Part shown: piece by piece, positions 1 through 8,954 of the stretch | Numbering within the stretch: position 1 is the stretch's first letter | Layout: every line of letters begins with the position of its first letter | Assembly (NCBI RefSeq): GCF_003606325.2 | Contig: NZ_CP031843.2 | Span: 2,115,001 to 2,179,000, forward strand | Direction of reading: 5' to 3' | Source: Bartonella kosoyi | Lineage (GTDB): Bacteria; Pseudomonadota; Alphaproteobacteria; Rhizobiales; Rhizobiaceae | DNA: 64,000 bases | The notes under the pieces: generated by a model | What the model saw: the letters and a program-made list of their open reading frames with translations, nothing else | Databases searched by the model: none | Told to the model about the DNA's origin: nothing | Made by a program: the position numbers and the translations under genes

Positions 1-305
1 AAATTCAACATGCGAATGGATATGTCAGCAGTTATTCACACCAAAGCCGTTATGCACCAGATATAAAACCAGGCGTGAAAGTACGACAAGGACAGGTCAT
101 CGGCTATGTTGGAACAACAGGGATGGCAACCGGTCCCCATTGTCATTTTGAAATCATCGTCAATGACGTCAAAGTTGATCCCATGCGTATCCGTATACCT
201 GATAGCAAAGCCTTAACCAATCAAGACCTGCAAACATTCTTACAAGAAAAAAACAATATTGATTCCTTAATCAACAGCCCGATAAGACCCTCTGAAGAAA
301 CTTAA
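1..305 (+). CDS. M23 family metallopeptidase, C-terminal part
   Basis: The reading frame is open from the left edge (first full codon at 3) and stops at 305, so only the last ~100 residues are seen. They contain a run ending in G-P-H-C-H-F-E, the H-x-H zinc-binding motif of LytM/M23 (Peptidase_M23) domains, preceded by SSYSHQS and a GQVIGYVGTTG segment typical of the beta-barrel core. Family members are periplasmic or envelope endopeptidases or their inactive relatives that act on peptidoglycan cross-links. About 45 residues follow the motif, a normal tail. The start, signal peptide and first zinc ligands lie outside the window, so activity cannot be judged. Confidence 0.85.
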   Translation, partial: IQHANGYVSSYSHQSRYAPDIKPGVKVRQGQVIGYVGTTGMATGPHCHFEIIVNDVKVDPMRIRIPDSKALTNQDLQTFLQEKNNIDSLINSPIRPSEET

Positions 306-772
306 AGCATGAAAAGCACCGTGCAAGTGTCTTTCTCACAAAAGCTTAACAGCATTTTCAAAGTCTTTCAAAAAAAACCTAAGAGTTTAAAAGACCTCAA
401 AGGGATTTCCGCGCTTAAGAATAGTTTAAAGAAAACGGATACACAAAAAAAATAGAGCAATGTTTAAAATAGGCATAAGCTCTATTGCCTTATCAAGACG
501 TAAAGGTGAAATTATAAAGAAAAATAGTGACTCTTCCCTTATATATTCTATCAAGAATCTGAAAAGCGCATTCTTCTCTATATCGAAAAAGATCATGAGG
601 AATAACAAAGTTTAAATTTTTCTACAAACAACAAATAAATAATATAAAATTTGCCTTCTTAAATTTTTAATTGAAATTTTCATAAATGTAAAATATGTAA
701 AACACATATTGTATAAAATTATTTTATATTTTATAATACAACGATAATAAATAATTAAAAAGGATTAAGTTT

Positions 773-1012
773 ATGAAAGCTGCAATAATAAACATAATTA
801 TTATTATAGCTTTGGTTCCTTTCTTTTTTATCTCTGAAAAAGCGATAGCGACACCTTATCACACGCAAAATGGTGTAACAGTCTCAAAAATGCAATCAGA
901 AAAATTGTAAAATTATTCAGCAAATAAGAATGGAGCTAAAAATCTAATAATTTCTGTTATTTCAGTTAAGATTGAAGAAAAGGAAAATGCACAACGAGAA
1001 AGGAAGCTTTAA
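773..1012 (+). pseudogene. Small secreted protein with in-frame stop
   Basis: ATG 773 lies 7-8 nt after an AAGGA-like site and begins a clear signal peptide: a short basic start, an isoleucine-rich hydrophobic core and an AIA-type cleavage site near residue 26. The frame stops with TAA at 908-910 (45 residues) but continues open in the same frame for 33 more codons to 1012, ending in a charged stretch (EEKENAQRERKL). This fits a ~79-residue secreted protein interrupted by a nonsense change; alternatively only the 45-residue peptide is made. No family recognised. The flanks 306-772 and 1013-1228 are AT-rich with no other gene visible. Confidence 0.4.
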
Positions 1013-1228
1013 CCATAAAGAAATTGAACAAGAAAAAATCAAAAGACAATTGCACGTCTCTCAATAAACAAAATAAAGGGCTCTTAATAACGAAAATTAC
1101 CCCAAAATAAATATATATCGGATTTAAAAGCTTGTAATACAAATTCTATTTAATAAAAAATATTTTATAGTATATTACAATATATTATTGTAAATAGAAA
1201 ACTATCAAATAACTGAGGGGCTAATTTG

Positions 1229-2425
1229 ATGAAATATAAATATACAAATATAAGTATTATTTTTTTATCAATATTGAGTTATACAAATTATACTATTGGA
1301 GGAGAAAAGGAAATTTCAAATAAACCTCATGAGGTGACAAAATCAAAAACCAAATTCGGAAATTTAAACCATCGCTCAACTGACGAAATTGATTCTCATC
1401 ATAATGCCCAAAAATCTTCAAATAGCCCGAAGAAAACCTCACCCAAAAACTATACTGTGATCATCATGAGTGATCCGCAAGCATGGCGTTTGGATTATGG
1501 TGATCCTAACAACAAAACAAACAAAGTCCTATGGCTTAAGAAAAACAAGAAAGTTGCAAAAGCAATAAAATCACAAAAACCGACGTTTTATATCGTCAAT
1601 GGTGACTTAACGGAGTTTGGTCGTATAGAAACCTACGAAGATTATACCAATACATACAAAAACCTTGGCTCTCCTGTTTATGAAGGGCTTGGAAATCATG
1701 ATTATGCGAATAATATCGGTTATTGTATAATTCCTGAAGATAAGAATTCTTCAGGTGATGCATGTGCTATAGACGCCGTCTCTAGAATGATCAAAGAAAT
1801 CAAAAAATACGAGGACGAACTCCCCCATTTCAATCAAGACATCACGGAGGTCACCAACCCTTCTAACAAATCTGTTCGTTCTATAGAAGGAAGTTTTGGC
1901 TACTCGTGGGATTATGGAGATATTCACTACGTACAACTTCACAATTATCCAACTTATACAGTTAATCTGAAACAAAGGGATATGATTATCCATGTTAAGA
2001 GCTCTTTGGATTGGCTAAAAAAAGATTTAGCTGCTGCTGATGCAAGAGGGAAAATCACTGTTATAAATTTCCACGATGCAAAAGCATTTTTTCCTAATAA
2101 TTCTTCTCATTTTATTAACCCCCAAAATGCTCAAAGTCTGTCGGTCTTTAAATCAATCATTACCTCTCATAATGTTAAAGCAATCTTTGTTGGTCATAGG
2201 CATTTTCAAACTTATTGTCGTGCACAAGATGATAAAGTTTTCGGCAATATACCTGTCTACACATCAGGAGCACTCTTTAGAGGAGACTATTATCACATCA
2301 CGGTACAGGGAAAGAATATCCATGTTAAAGCTTATAATGGCATAACCGGAAAACCTACTTTGATCGAAGATTTAGGCATGATAGGCACCAATATAGAATT
2401 CTTTGAGAGTTGTAGTAATTTATAA
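1229..2425 (+). CDS. Secreted calcineurin-like metallophosphoesterase
   Basis: A 398-residue protein. ATG 1229 is preferred over TTG 1226 because GAGGGG (1215-1220) is well spaced and the product then starts with a short signal peptide (residues 1-25, ending near TIGG). After a low-complexity S/K/N-rich linker the metallophosphatase motifs come in order: IIMSDPQAW (D-x-x position replaced by D-P-Q), YIVNGDLTEFG, GLGNHDY, NFHD and FVGHRHF. These supply the metal-binding Asp, Asn and His residues of the calcineurin-like phosphoesterase fold. It probably cleaves phosphoester bonds in the periplasm or outside the cell; the substrate is unknown. The gene stands alone between AT-rich spacers. Confidence 0.85.
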   Translation: MKYKYTNISIIFLSILSYTNYTIGGEKEISNKPHEVTKSKTKFGNLNHRSTDEIDSHHNAQKSSNSPKKTSPKNYTVIIMSDPQAWRLDYGDPNNKTNKVLWLKKNKKVAKAIKSQKPTFYIVNGDLTEFGRIETYEDYTNTYKNLGSPVYEGLGNHDYANNIGYCIIPEDKNSSGDACAIDAVSRMIKEIKKYEDELPHFNQDITEVTNPSNKSVRSIEGSFGYSWDYGDIHYVQLHNYPTYTVNLKQRDMIIHVKSSLDWLKKDLAAADARGKITVINFHDAKAFFPNNSSHFINPQNAQSLSVFKSIITSHNVKAIFVGHRHFQTYCRAQDDKVFGNIPVYTSGALFRGDYYHITVQGKNIHVKAYNGITGKPTLIEDLGMIGTNIEFFESCSNL

Positions 2426-2435
2426 AGGGGCTTTT

Positions 2436-2685
2436 CACCAAACTGTTGTTGTTCAAAAATCAAATAATCAAAACCTAGCTTTTCATCCCCACACTATCTC
2501 TTTTATAATGAATAACGATTGTCCATTTGGCTGAGAGCCAAAAGAGATATAAATATGAAGGAGACGATGATCAGAACAAGCATATTTTAAGAATTTGGTC
2601 AATAATTCACCAAGGGTAATTCCAAATGTGTTGCATCTCCTGAAAACAAGCAGCTTTTATATGAATAGTGATGGTTTCGCGAAAA
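2436..2685 (-). pseudogene. Decayed copy of the 3' end of the adjacent histidine kinase
   Basis: The stretch aligns along its length with the kinase gene at about 2846-3140, in the same orientation. Shared blocks include CTTTTCATCCCCAC, ATTGTCCATTTG, CCAAAAGAGATATAAATATG, AATTCACCAAGG and AATTCCAA. Many indels and substitutions destroy the frame, so it cannot be translated. It corresponds to the HATPase part of the kinase (N box to G boxes). It is best read as an old tandem duplication whose outer copy has decayed. The remaining spacer to 2748 shows nothing else. Confidence 0.75.
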
Positions 2686-2748
2686 CGTATTATGTTATTT
2701 TCTTCTCTTAAAAACGAACAAACAGAAAAAATTTACGCCTTTTAAAAA

Positions 2749-4176
2749 TTAGTCAGAGATTTTTTTTGAGCTCTTCGTGCTAAGTTTTGGCAAAGGAATG
2801 ACGATCTTTGTGCCCCCTAAAGCAGAAGTTTCAAAAAGAGGTTTTTCACCAAATTGCATACAGAGCTGTTCCACAACCACACGCCCAAGTCCCGTTTTTT
2901 GTTCTAAAGTTTGGCTTTTCATCCCCACGCCATCATCTTCGACAATAAGCATCAATTGTCCATTTGCCTCAGGACCAAAAGAGATATAAATATGCCCCTC
3001 TCGTTGAGAGGGAAAGGCATGTTTTAAGGAATTTGTCAACAATTCACCAAGGATAATTCCAAGTGTTGTTGCATCTCTTGAAGACAATCGACAATCTTTA
3101 AAGTTCGTGTGAATGGTAATGTTTTCACGCAATTCAAAAGGAACTGCCAGTTCGACATCATGCACAACAGAACTGAGAAAATCGGCCAAGAGAGTTGTTT
3201 CCATATCATCACTCAAGCGCAAACGACGATGGGCTGTGGAAATTGTCTGAATACGATCCCGTGCAGCGCCTAAAACAGAACGGACTTCTTCATTTTTACT
3301 CCGACTTAATTGAAGCCCTAGCAAAGAAGACACCGTCCCCAGAGAATTGCCAATGCGATGGCTTGCATCTTGCAACAATATTTCAACTCGTTGGCGTTCT
3401 TTCTCAGCGTGATTACGCGCTTTTTCTAATTCTTGGGTTCTTTCTTTCACACGAGCTTCAAGAGCAGCATTTTCGCTATGAAGTAGCAATTGATACAATT
3501 TTAAAGAACGCACATCACGATGAAAACGATTAATCACAAAATAGGCAGAAATAAAAGTACTCACGACAGAAACGATCGCTGCCAATGTTAAAGCAGCCCG
3601 CATCAATGCGATACCCTCACGCTGTTTTTGTCGCACCACATCATCACCATTAATAAAACTTGTCATCAATTGCGCTAAACGAGCCACAGGAATCCTCGAA
3701 ACATCCAACGACACAGAAGGTTGAGAAGATTGATCAGGAACTGTGTCAAGCGCCTGCATATGGGCATTCATAAATGCTTTTCGTGCTTCAACCTCGCCTT
3801 TAAAAGCCTTAAACCATTCATCCCATTGTGGATGCGCATAAACAATAAGTTCGATATAATCAAGAATATCTCCCAATTCCCGCTCTGCATTTTCAAAGCG
3901 TATTTTATCTTCTGGCTTTCGGGTTTTTGCATAACTACGATCAGCAACAGCCATATCAATCAGGCTGATCAGCACCAAATCAGCCTGTTCGCGCAATTCT
4001 GAACTTGTATTTAACTGGGCAACTTCTCGATCAACGGCATTGGAAAGCAACATAATAAAAACCGATGCTAAAAGAGCCATCACAAGGGAAACAACAATTG
4101 CTGCCCATCGCCAGCGTGATATCGTTGCATCAGAAGAAGGCATTTGAGGCAGCAAATTTGTTTTTGTTGTCATAGA
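2749..4176 (-). CDS. Membrane sensor histidine kinase (HisKA_2 family), stress-response locus
   Basis: A 475-residue protein from ATG 4176, which has GGAAA five bases upstream; ATG 4206 would add ten residues but has no ribosome site. Two membrane segments (about 25-47 and 195-217) enclose a ~150-residue periplasmic, CHASE3-like helical sensor. A coiled linker leads to a HisKA_2 dimerisation domain with the likely phosphoacceptor in DASHRIGN (His ~273), then HATPase_c with GELLTNSLKHAF (N box) and EDDGVGM (G1). HisKA_2 kinases next to nepR-phyR-ecfG usually act as PhyK-type kinases that phosphorylate PhyR. The gene ends the minus-strand side of this locus, ~220 bp from ecfG. The signal sensed is unknown. 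Confidence 0.85.
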   Translation of the reverse strand, partial: SMTTKTNLLPQMPSSDATISRWRWAAIVVSLVMALLASVFIMLLSNAVDREVAQLNTSSELREQADLVLISLIDMAVADRSYAKTRKPEDKIRFENAERELGDILDYIELIVYAHPQWDEWFKAFKGEVEARKAFMNAHMQALDTVPDQSSQPSVSLDVSRIPVARLAQLMTSFINGDDVVRQKQREGIALMRAALTLAAIVSVVSTFISAYFVINRFHRDVRSLKLYQLLLHSENAALEARVKERTQELEKARNHAEKERQRVEILLQDASHRIGNSLGTVSSLLGLQLSRSKNEEVRSVLGAARDRIQTISTAHRRLRLSDDMETTLLADFLSSVVHDVELAVPFELRENITIHTNFKDCRLSSRDATTLGIILGELLTNSLKHAFPSQREGHIYISFGPEANGQLMLIVEDDGVGMKSQTLEQKTGLGRVVVEQLCMQFGEKPLFETSALGGTKIVIPLPKLSTKSSKKISD

Positions 4177-4397
4177 ATTTCCATTGGCGAACTTGAAAGT
4201 CGTCATTTTTCAGTACAAAGGAAGGCAACCTTATGGAACAAACACCAAAAGCCTATGAGAGTGTTTCATACAGGCTTTTCTTGTGTTCCAAAGGATACAC
4301 GTCAAACATTCTGAATTTTCTCAGATACTGACTTTACTGTAATAGCTATAACGAGAATAAAAAAAACAAGGCTATCCATCATAATTATTATGCTTTT

Positions 4398-4976
4398 TTA
4401 GCCGTTAAATGAACACAATGTACTCCCAGCAGAATAAGAATCAGGCCCATAATCGGACTCACCATCGACATGAAGAAGCTCCTGTAATCGATGACGCGCC
4501 CTACTTACACGACTTTTAATGGTTCCAACAGCACAGCCACAAATAGCTGCAGCATCCTCATAAGAAAATCCCGATGCCCCAATCAGAATAATGGCTTCTC
4601 TTTGATCAGCTGAAAGCAGATTTAAGGCTTTTTTAAAATCCTGCAAATCAAGCGTTCCATATTGAGAAGGATGAACCGCAACATTTTGGGTAAATACACC
4701 GTCGGTATCTTGAACTTCTCTTCCCTTTTTGCGCATTTGACTATAAAATTCATTGCGCAAAATCGTAAAAAGCCACGCTTTAAGATTAGTTCCCATCTCA
4801 AAAGACTTTTGTTTAGCCCATGCTTTCATCACCGTATCTTGGACCAAATCTTCGGCTTTATCATGCTTGCCACTTAAAGAAACCGCAAAAGCACGCAGAG
4901 CCGGCAACACCAAAAGGAGTTCTTGTTTAAAGTTTTTAGCGCATTTTGACATAAAGGGTTCAAACCTTTTCCACAT
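4398..4976 (-). CDS. ecfG: EcfG-type extracytoplasmic-function sigma factor
   Basis: A 192-residue sigma factor with region 2 (LVQDTVMKAWAKQKSFEMGTN then LKAWLFTILRNEFYSQ) and region 4 (LLSADQREAIILIGASGFSY, then AVGTIKSRVSRARHRL, the DNA-recognition helix). This is the general stress sigma factor of alphaproteobacteria, recognising GGAAC-N16/17-CGTT promoters. It follows nepR, overlapping its end by 17 bases if ATG 4976 is used; ATG 4952 (184 residues) is equally possible and closer to family length. It is held inactive by NepR and released by phosphorylated PhyR. The role has been shown experimentally in B. henselae. Confidence 0.93.
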   Translation of the reverse strand: MWKRFEPFMSKCAKNFKQELLLVLPALRAFAVSLSGKHDKAEDLVQDTVMKAWAKQKSFEMGTNLKAWLFTILRNEFYSQMRKKGREVQDTDGVFTQNVAVHPSQYGTLDLQDFKKALNLLSADQREAIILIGASGFSYEDAAAICGCAVGTIKSRVSRARHRLQELLHVDGESDYGPDSYSAGSTLCSFNG

Positions 4977-5163
4977 TGTTTAAAGCAAATTGCTCTGCGC
5001 GCTCCAACTTTTCTAAAAGCTCGAGCAAACGCCGTGGTAGCGCTTCTTCTTGAATTTCCATGTAAAATTGGCGTAATTTCCGTGCTATCTCACTGTTAGC
5101 CCCGAGAAGATCATCTCCAACTTTAAAGGGTGTGGTGAGATTTTTTTCATCACGGTCGTTCAT
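4960..5163 (-). CDS. nepR: NepR anti-sigma factor
   Basis: A 67-residue protein with the NepR signature: SEIARKLRQFYMEIQEEALP followed by RRLLELLEKLERAE, the two helices that clamp EcfG or, when phosphorylated PhyR is present, the sigma-like domain of PhyR. The length is typical. It is first in an overlapping nepR-ecfG operon, so anti-sigma and sigma factor are translationally coupled. The spacer to phyR (5164-5330) is divergent and carries an inverted GGAAC pair, consistent with autoregulation. Confidence 0.92.
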   Translation of the reverse strand: MNDRDEKNLTTPFKVGDDLLGANSEIARKLRQFYMEIQEEALPRRLLELLEKLERAEQFALNNVEKV

Positions 5164-5248
5164 TTTTCATCCCCCTAATCCATATAATATAAGTAGCACC
5201 GCGAAGAATTTTTTCGCCTTATGGTTGTAAATATGGCTGTGGGCAAAA

Positions 5249-5269
5249 AGTTCCATACAAATCGGAACT
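5249..5269. promoter_or_regulatory. Inverted GGAAC pair between nepR and phyR
   Basis: AGTTCC (5249-5254) and GGAACT (5264-5269) form a perfect 6-bp inverted repeat around 9 bases. GGAAC is the -35 element of EcfG promoters, so the pair would give divergent -35 boxes for nepR-ecfG and phyR. The matching -10 positions 16-17 bases away read TATT on the minus and AATT on the plus strand, poor matches to CGTT. The divergent-promoter reading is therefore an inference. Confidence 0.45.
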
Positions 5270-5330
5270 TTTTTATCTGTTGAGAATTTCAACCAACAAA
5301 ATGCTTTAAAGGTCAAAGGAGTTATAAATT

Positions 5331-6125
5331 ATGTCATTATCCACGCGCATTGCCCCGCATCTTCCCTATCTTCGGCGTTTTGCCCGTTCTGTTACCGGGA
5401 GCCAATCCTCTGGCGATGCTTATGTATCAGCGATGTTGGAAGCGCTCATTGCCGACATTTCTATTTTTCCCAAAGCATCCAGTGACCGGATTGGGACCTA
5501 TTGGCTTTTTTGCCATCTTTTTGACCAAACCACCCCGAATATCCCTGAACCTCTGCCACAATTTGGAATTGAACAAAAAACCAGTGCCAAATTATCCTAT
5601 CTGACACCCCGTGCCCGCCAAGCATTTTTGCTCATTGCCGTTGAAGGATTTAATGAACAAGAAGCCAGCGAAATCATGGATCTAGATACGAAAGAGTTTC
5701 GTAAGCTTCTTACCCAAGCCTCGATTGATATTTCTCAACAAATTGCCACACAAGTGATGATTATTGAAGATGAACCTCTTATTGCACTCGATATTGAGCA
5801 AATGGTAGAAAGCTTAGGTCATCATGTTGTAGGCATAGCACGCACGCGTGATGAAGCTGTGATCATGTATCATAAGAAAAAGCCACGGTTGATTCTAGCG
5901 GATATTCAGTTAGCCGATAACAGTTCAGGCATTGATGCGGTCAATGAGATTTTGAAAAATGATCGTATCCCGGTGATTTTCATCACGGCTTTTCCGGAAA
6001 GGTTATTGACCGGCGAGCGTCCAGAACCGACTTTTTTAGTGACCAAACCTTTTAATCCAGATATGGTGAAAGCGCTTATTTCGCAGGCTTTATTTTTTCA
6101 AGAGAATGCTTCTAAAGCAGCTTAG
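5331..6125 (+). CDS. phyR: PhyR response regulator / anti-anti-sigma factor
   Basis: A 264-residue protein in the PhyR order: an N-terminal EcfG-like sigma domain (about 1-130; LTPRARQAFLLIAVEGFNEQ resembles region 4 but lacks DNA-binding capacity in this family) and a C-terminal receiver domain (about 138-260). Receiver residues visible are the acidic pair in MIIEDEPLIAL, the phosphoacceptor Asp in LILADIQLAD, Thr in VIFITAFPE, and Lys in LVTKPF. Phosphorylation frees the sigma-like domain to bind NepR and release EcfG. ATG 5331 has AAGGAG 11 bases upstream. It is transcribed away from nepR-ecfG and followed 22 bp later by an HWE kinase. Confidence 0.94.
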   Translation: MSLSTRIAPHLPYLRRFARSVTGSQSSGDAYVSAMLEALIADISIFPKASSDRIGTYWLFCHLFDQTTPNIPEPLPQFGIEQKTSAKLSYLTPRARQAFLLIAVEGFNEQEASEIMDLDTKEFRKLLTQASIDISQQIATQVMIIEDEPLIALDIEQMVESLGHHVVGIARTRDEAVIMYHKKKPRLILADIQLADNSSGIDAVNEILKNDRIPVIFITAFPERLLTGERPEPTFLVTKPFNPDMVKALISQALFFQENASKAA

Positions 6126-6147
6126 AGCAAAGTAAACCTTTTCCATT

Positions 6148-7161
6148 ATGATCGTTACGCCTCTTTCAAAGCCTCCTATGGATAGATCTCATATCAGCGC
6201 ACTCATGCAAGCGATTCGAGGTGCTGATATTTGTGTTCTCTATCAGGCAACAAATCTAGTTTATTTATGGGCTGAAAACTTGCCACACCATTTGCACCAT
6301 AAATGGCGGGTTGGGTGTCGTGACAGCGACTTTTTTTCGCTTGACCTTGCAGACAATATGGAAACCATTAAACTGCAGGTTTTAGCCAGTGGCAAAATGC
6401 AAACCGTTGAAGCACGTTTTGAAGATACGAGTAAACAAGAGATTTGGTACAAATTTTCTATTGATTGCCACCGCAATGACAACGGAGACATCATTGGTAT
6501 TATTACCACCGGTGTTAATATTTCCGGCTTACGCCGCCGTGAACAAGTGCTTAAAATTCTTCTCCGAGAAGTCAGCCACCGTTCTAAAAATCTTCTAGCG
6601 ATCATTCAAAGTATTGCGAGCCAAACGGCCCGCTATACGGAATCCCTTCAGGTTTTTTTACGCAAATTTCAAGGTCGTCTTCATTCTCTTTCTCATTCTC
6701 AAGATCTGATCACCGATTCTGATTGGCGAGGCGCCCAATTTCGTGAATTGGTCCAAACGCAAGCGTTTGGCTATTTAATAAAAGAAACAGAACGTTTTTC
6801 ACTTGAAGGTGTTGATCCTTATCTTTTTCCCAATGCCGCTTTGCATATTGGTTTGGCTTTTCATGAATTGATTGTCAATTCTCTTTCTTTTGGAGCCCTT
6901 TCCCAAGAAAAGGGCCATGTCTATGTACGCTGTGAAATCGAGACACAACTGAATGGCAAAACGCATCTACGCATCACTTGGAATGAACACTTTGAATCCG
7001 GCGCCCTTCCGGCAAATGATAAAAAAGCTTGTTTTGGCAGTGCGGTTCTCGAAAAAATTGTTCCCATTTCTGTCAATGGTTCAGCTTCTTTCAAATGGAC
7101 AAAAGAAGGGATTGTTTATTGCCTTTCTGTTCCTGATACGTATTTTGATCTTTTTTCTTAA
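6148..7161 (+). CDS. HWE-family PAS sensor histidine kinase
   Basis: A 337-residue soluble kinase. Residues ~15-130 form a PAS-like fold ending in DIIGIITTGVNISGLRRRE, the usual PAS-to-kinase junction. The phosphoacceptor region is LREVSHRSKNLLAIIQSIA, then an N box (HELIVNSLSFGAL) and the W-x-E element (TWNEHFESG) that names the HWE family. No membrane segment is seen, so it senses a cytoplasmic cue. It lies 22 bp after phyR on the same strand, so co-expression and action on PhyR are likely. The start has no strong ribosome site; ATG 6178 is an alternative ten codons in. Confidence 0.88.
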   Translation: MIVTPLSKPPMDRSHISALMQAIRGADICVLYQATNLVYLWAENLPHHLHHKWRVGCRDSDFFSLDLADNMETIKLQVLASGKMQTVEARFEDTSKQEIWYKFSIDCHRNDNGDIIGIITTGVNISGLRRREQVLKILLREVSHRSKNLLAIIQSIASQTARYTESLQVFLRKFQGRLHSLSHSQDLITDSDWRGAQFRELVQTQAFGYLIKETERFSLEGVDPYLFPNAALHIGLAFHELIVNSLSFGALSQEKGHVYVRCEIETQLNGKTHLRITWNEHFESGALPANDKKACFGSAVLEKIVPISVNGSASFKWTKEGIVYCLSVPDTYFDLFS

Positions 7162-7988
7162 AAGAAGCCTTTTAAACCGTAAATTCCTCTCTTCAGGAAA
7201 ATTTCTAATCTTTTGAGGCCTTTTTCTTCAGCCCAAAGATATTTTTCCCCTCGCAAAAAACCGTAACAACGAAAATCCGCAATAAAAGCCCCTTCCTGCT
7301 ATCCCTCAACGCCCCATCCCTCCCATCACAGCCTCTTCTTCTAAAACAGAAACCAAAACAGTGAAGAACAAGCCGTTTCAGTTTTTTATATACCCCATCA
7401 GAGCAGACCTATCCCCCTGTCTTTTTGTATAATGTTCGTGTGTCATTTTTGCCCTGTGCAGACCTTTTTATTTTGGAAAAATGATGAAATTTTAAGGATT
7501 AAAGCCAACCATCACGCTTCAGAGTTTGACTGAGCTTAAAGCATCTATGACAAAATCAATAAACCAATAAAAATGACACAATTCTAATGTTTTTATTGAC
7601 CGCATTCTAAATCCTCCTCTTCACACAAAAGACAACATCCAAAACAGAAAATCCCTTTTCCCTTCACGCACTTTTTTAATATTTCTCAATATTTTCAAGT
7701 TCATTTCAAAACAGCGCCTGTCAACAAAATCTTCTCCCCCATAAAGTGAGCCACCAAGCCCTTCATAGCCCTTACGCGCTAAAAAACGCCATTGGACATC
7801 ATTATACCCAGCGATACAACAAATCCATTATATTTTCCCGTACAACAAACCTTTGATATGAAAGAGCATTCACCAGCGCTATTTTGAGTGTTTTTTTTCA
7901 AATCGTCCCCTTACCAGTTTTCTCCAAAAGCTTGGCTTTTATGCGGTGCAAGCCAATGATTTTGAGTGATTCAATTTGGAAAATTTTG
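7162..7988. other. Spacer without recognisable gene
   Basis: About 830 bp of AT-rich and C-rich sequence after the HWE kinase. Every frame on both strands is broken by stops, and no tRNA cloverleaf or strong terminator was found. A short block near 7943-7972 (AATGATTTTGA core) recurs imperfectly near 13300; its meaning is unclear. Confidence 0.5.
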
Positions 7989-8023
7989 GAACCGCTTGGA
8001 ACAAAAAAACGTTAAAAACGTTT
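7989..8023 (+). promoter_or_regulatory. Two overlapping EcfG-type promoters
   Basis: GGAAC at 7989-7993 is followed after exactly 17 bases by CGTT at 8011-8014. A second GGAAC at 7999-8003 is followed after exactly 16 bases by CGTT at 8020-8023. Both match the known alphaproteobacterial EcfG consensus GGAAC-N16/17-CGTT. They lie 70-100 bp upstream of the gene at 8093, making it a likely member of the general stress regulon encoded a few kb away. Confidence 0.7.
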
Positions 8024-8092
8024 AACAATGAAGAGACCCTAGGCTGAAAAATTGGAACCCACGCTATCAACCGCTCATTTGGGAAATATTTT

Positions 8093-8458
8093 ATGAATCC
8101 CCTTATTTTTATTCTCTTATTGGTTTCATGTACGGATGATTTTAACAGTTGTTATTCCAACAATACCATGGCTAAAATCTACCCAACGGCTCAAGCCTGT
8201 GAGCAAGCCATGGTGCCATCCATAAAAAAGTCTGCATTTTATGGACAGCAAGTTTTTGCCCAATGTATAAACATACACCCCCAATTACATCAACAAAAAG
8301 TAAAATTGATCTGGTCTGTAACAAACCACGGAAATTTTCTGCTTAAAAGCCAAAATGTCAATGACAAGAGATCAACAGTCCACAAAGAAGACATTTTACC
8401 AACATTGCCTTCTCTTCTGCGTTCTTCTTCCACAAACCTCTTGCACAAAAAACTTTAA
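8093..8458 (+). CDS. Hypothetical protein, probable general stress gene
   Basis: A 121-residue protein of no recognised family. It starts with a hydrophobic run (PLIFILLLVSC) that could be a short signal or anchor, and has four cysteines in the first ~60 residues (two in SCTDDFNSC, one in AQACEQAM, one in AQCINI), suggesting disulfides if exported. The C-terminal third is polar. ATG 8093 has GGGAAA eight bases upstream. The two EcfG-type promoters just upstream make stress induction likely. It could be co-transcribed with the gene at 8514. Confidence 0.65.
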   Translation: MNPLIFILLLVSCTDDFNSCYSNNTMAKIYPTAQACEQAMVPSIKKSAFYGQQVFAQCINIHPQLHQQKVKLIWSVTNHGNFLLKSQNVNDKRSTVHKEDILPTLPSLLRSSSTNLLHKKL

Positions 8459-8513
8459 ACGCATAAACCCATCAGAAAATAATCAATAGAAGACATGATG
8501 GATAAACAAGCCA

Positions 8514-8954
8514 ATGCCCTCCTCAAAAGCCCCTCACACAGAGCAAAATTCTCACCCCCAAGATCTCCCCTTAGATCCTGCTGTAGAACGAGTGAGAAAA
8601 AAATTGATGGGTTTAATGATGATTTCCGTTTTAATAACGCTCTTCCTCATTCTAACCGTCCTATTTTTAATCGTTTATAAAGTTACAACGGGATCAGCGC
8701 TAAAACAAACAGAGCTCTCTTCCTCTCACAGCAAAAATCCACACGTTATCCACCACACGCTCTCCCTACCGAAAAAAACACAGATTTTGTCGCAAAGCCT
8801 CTCAGAAGACAATATTGTTCTAAAGACGTTAACCCCTGAGGGGCAAACAAAATTGATGATTTACAATTATCATACCGGTGCACTGATTGCCGTTCTTTCT
8901 ATTGAAACAATAGAAGAAATATCAACGGCAATACCTCATGAAGCAAGTCAATAA
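8514..8954 (+). CDS. DUF6476-like single-pass membrane protein
   Basis: A 146-residue protein. After a short polar N-terminus comes LDPAVERVRKKLMGLMMISV and a hydrophobic segment (about 37-60) ending in VYKVTTGS, a pattern I associate with the small alphaproteobacterial DUF6476 family. A variable linker and an ILSQSLSEDNIVLKTLTPEG region with beta-strand character follow, ending with YHTGALIAVLSI. The frame has a stop just upstream (8496), so ATG 8514 is the first possible start. Function unknown. The family assignment is from memory of the pattern and is moderately certain. Confidence 0.6.
   Translation: MPSSKAPHTEQNSHPQDLPLDPAVERVRKKLMGLMMISVLITLFLILTVLFLIVYKVTTGSALKQTELSSSHSKNPHVIHHTLSLPKKTQILSQSLSEDNIVLKTLTPEGQTKLMIYNYHTGALIAVLSIETIEEISTAIPHEASQ

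Noticed and set aside
4235-4289. EcfG promoter for the membrane histidine kinase
   Set aside because: GGAAC (4235, plus) and GTTCC (4285) are present, but neither has CGTT at 16-17 bases in the right direction.
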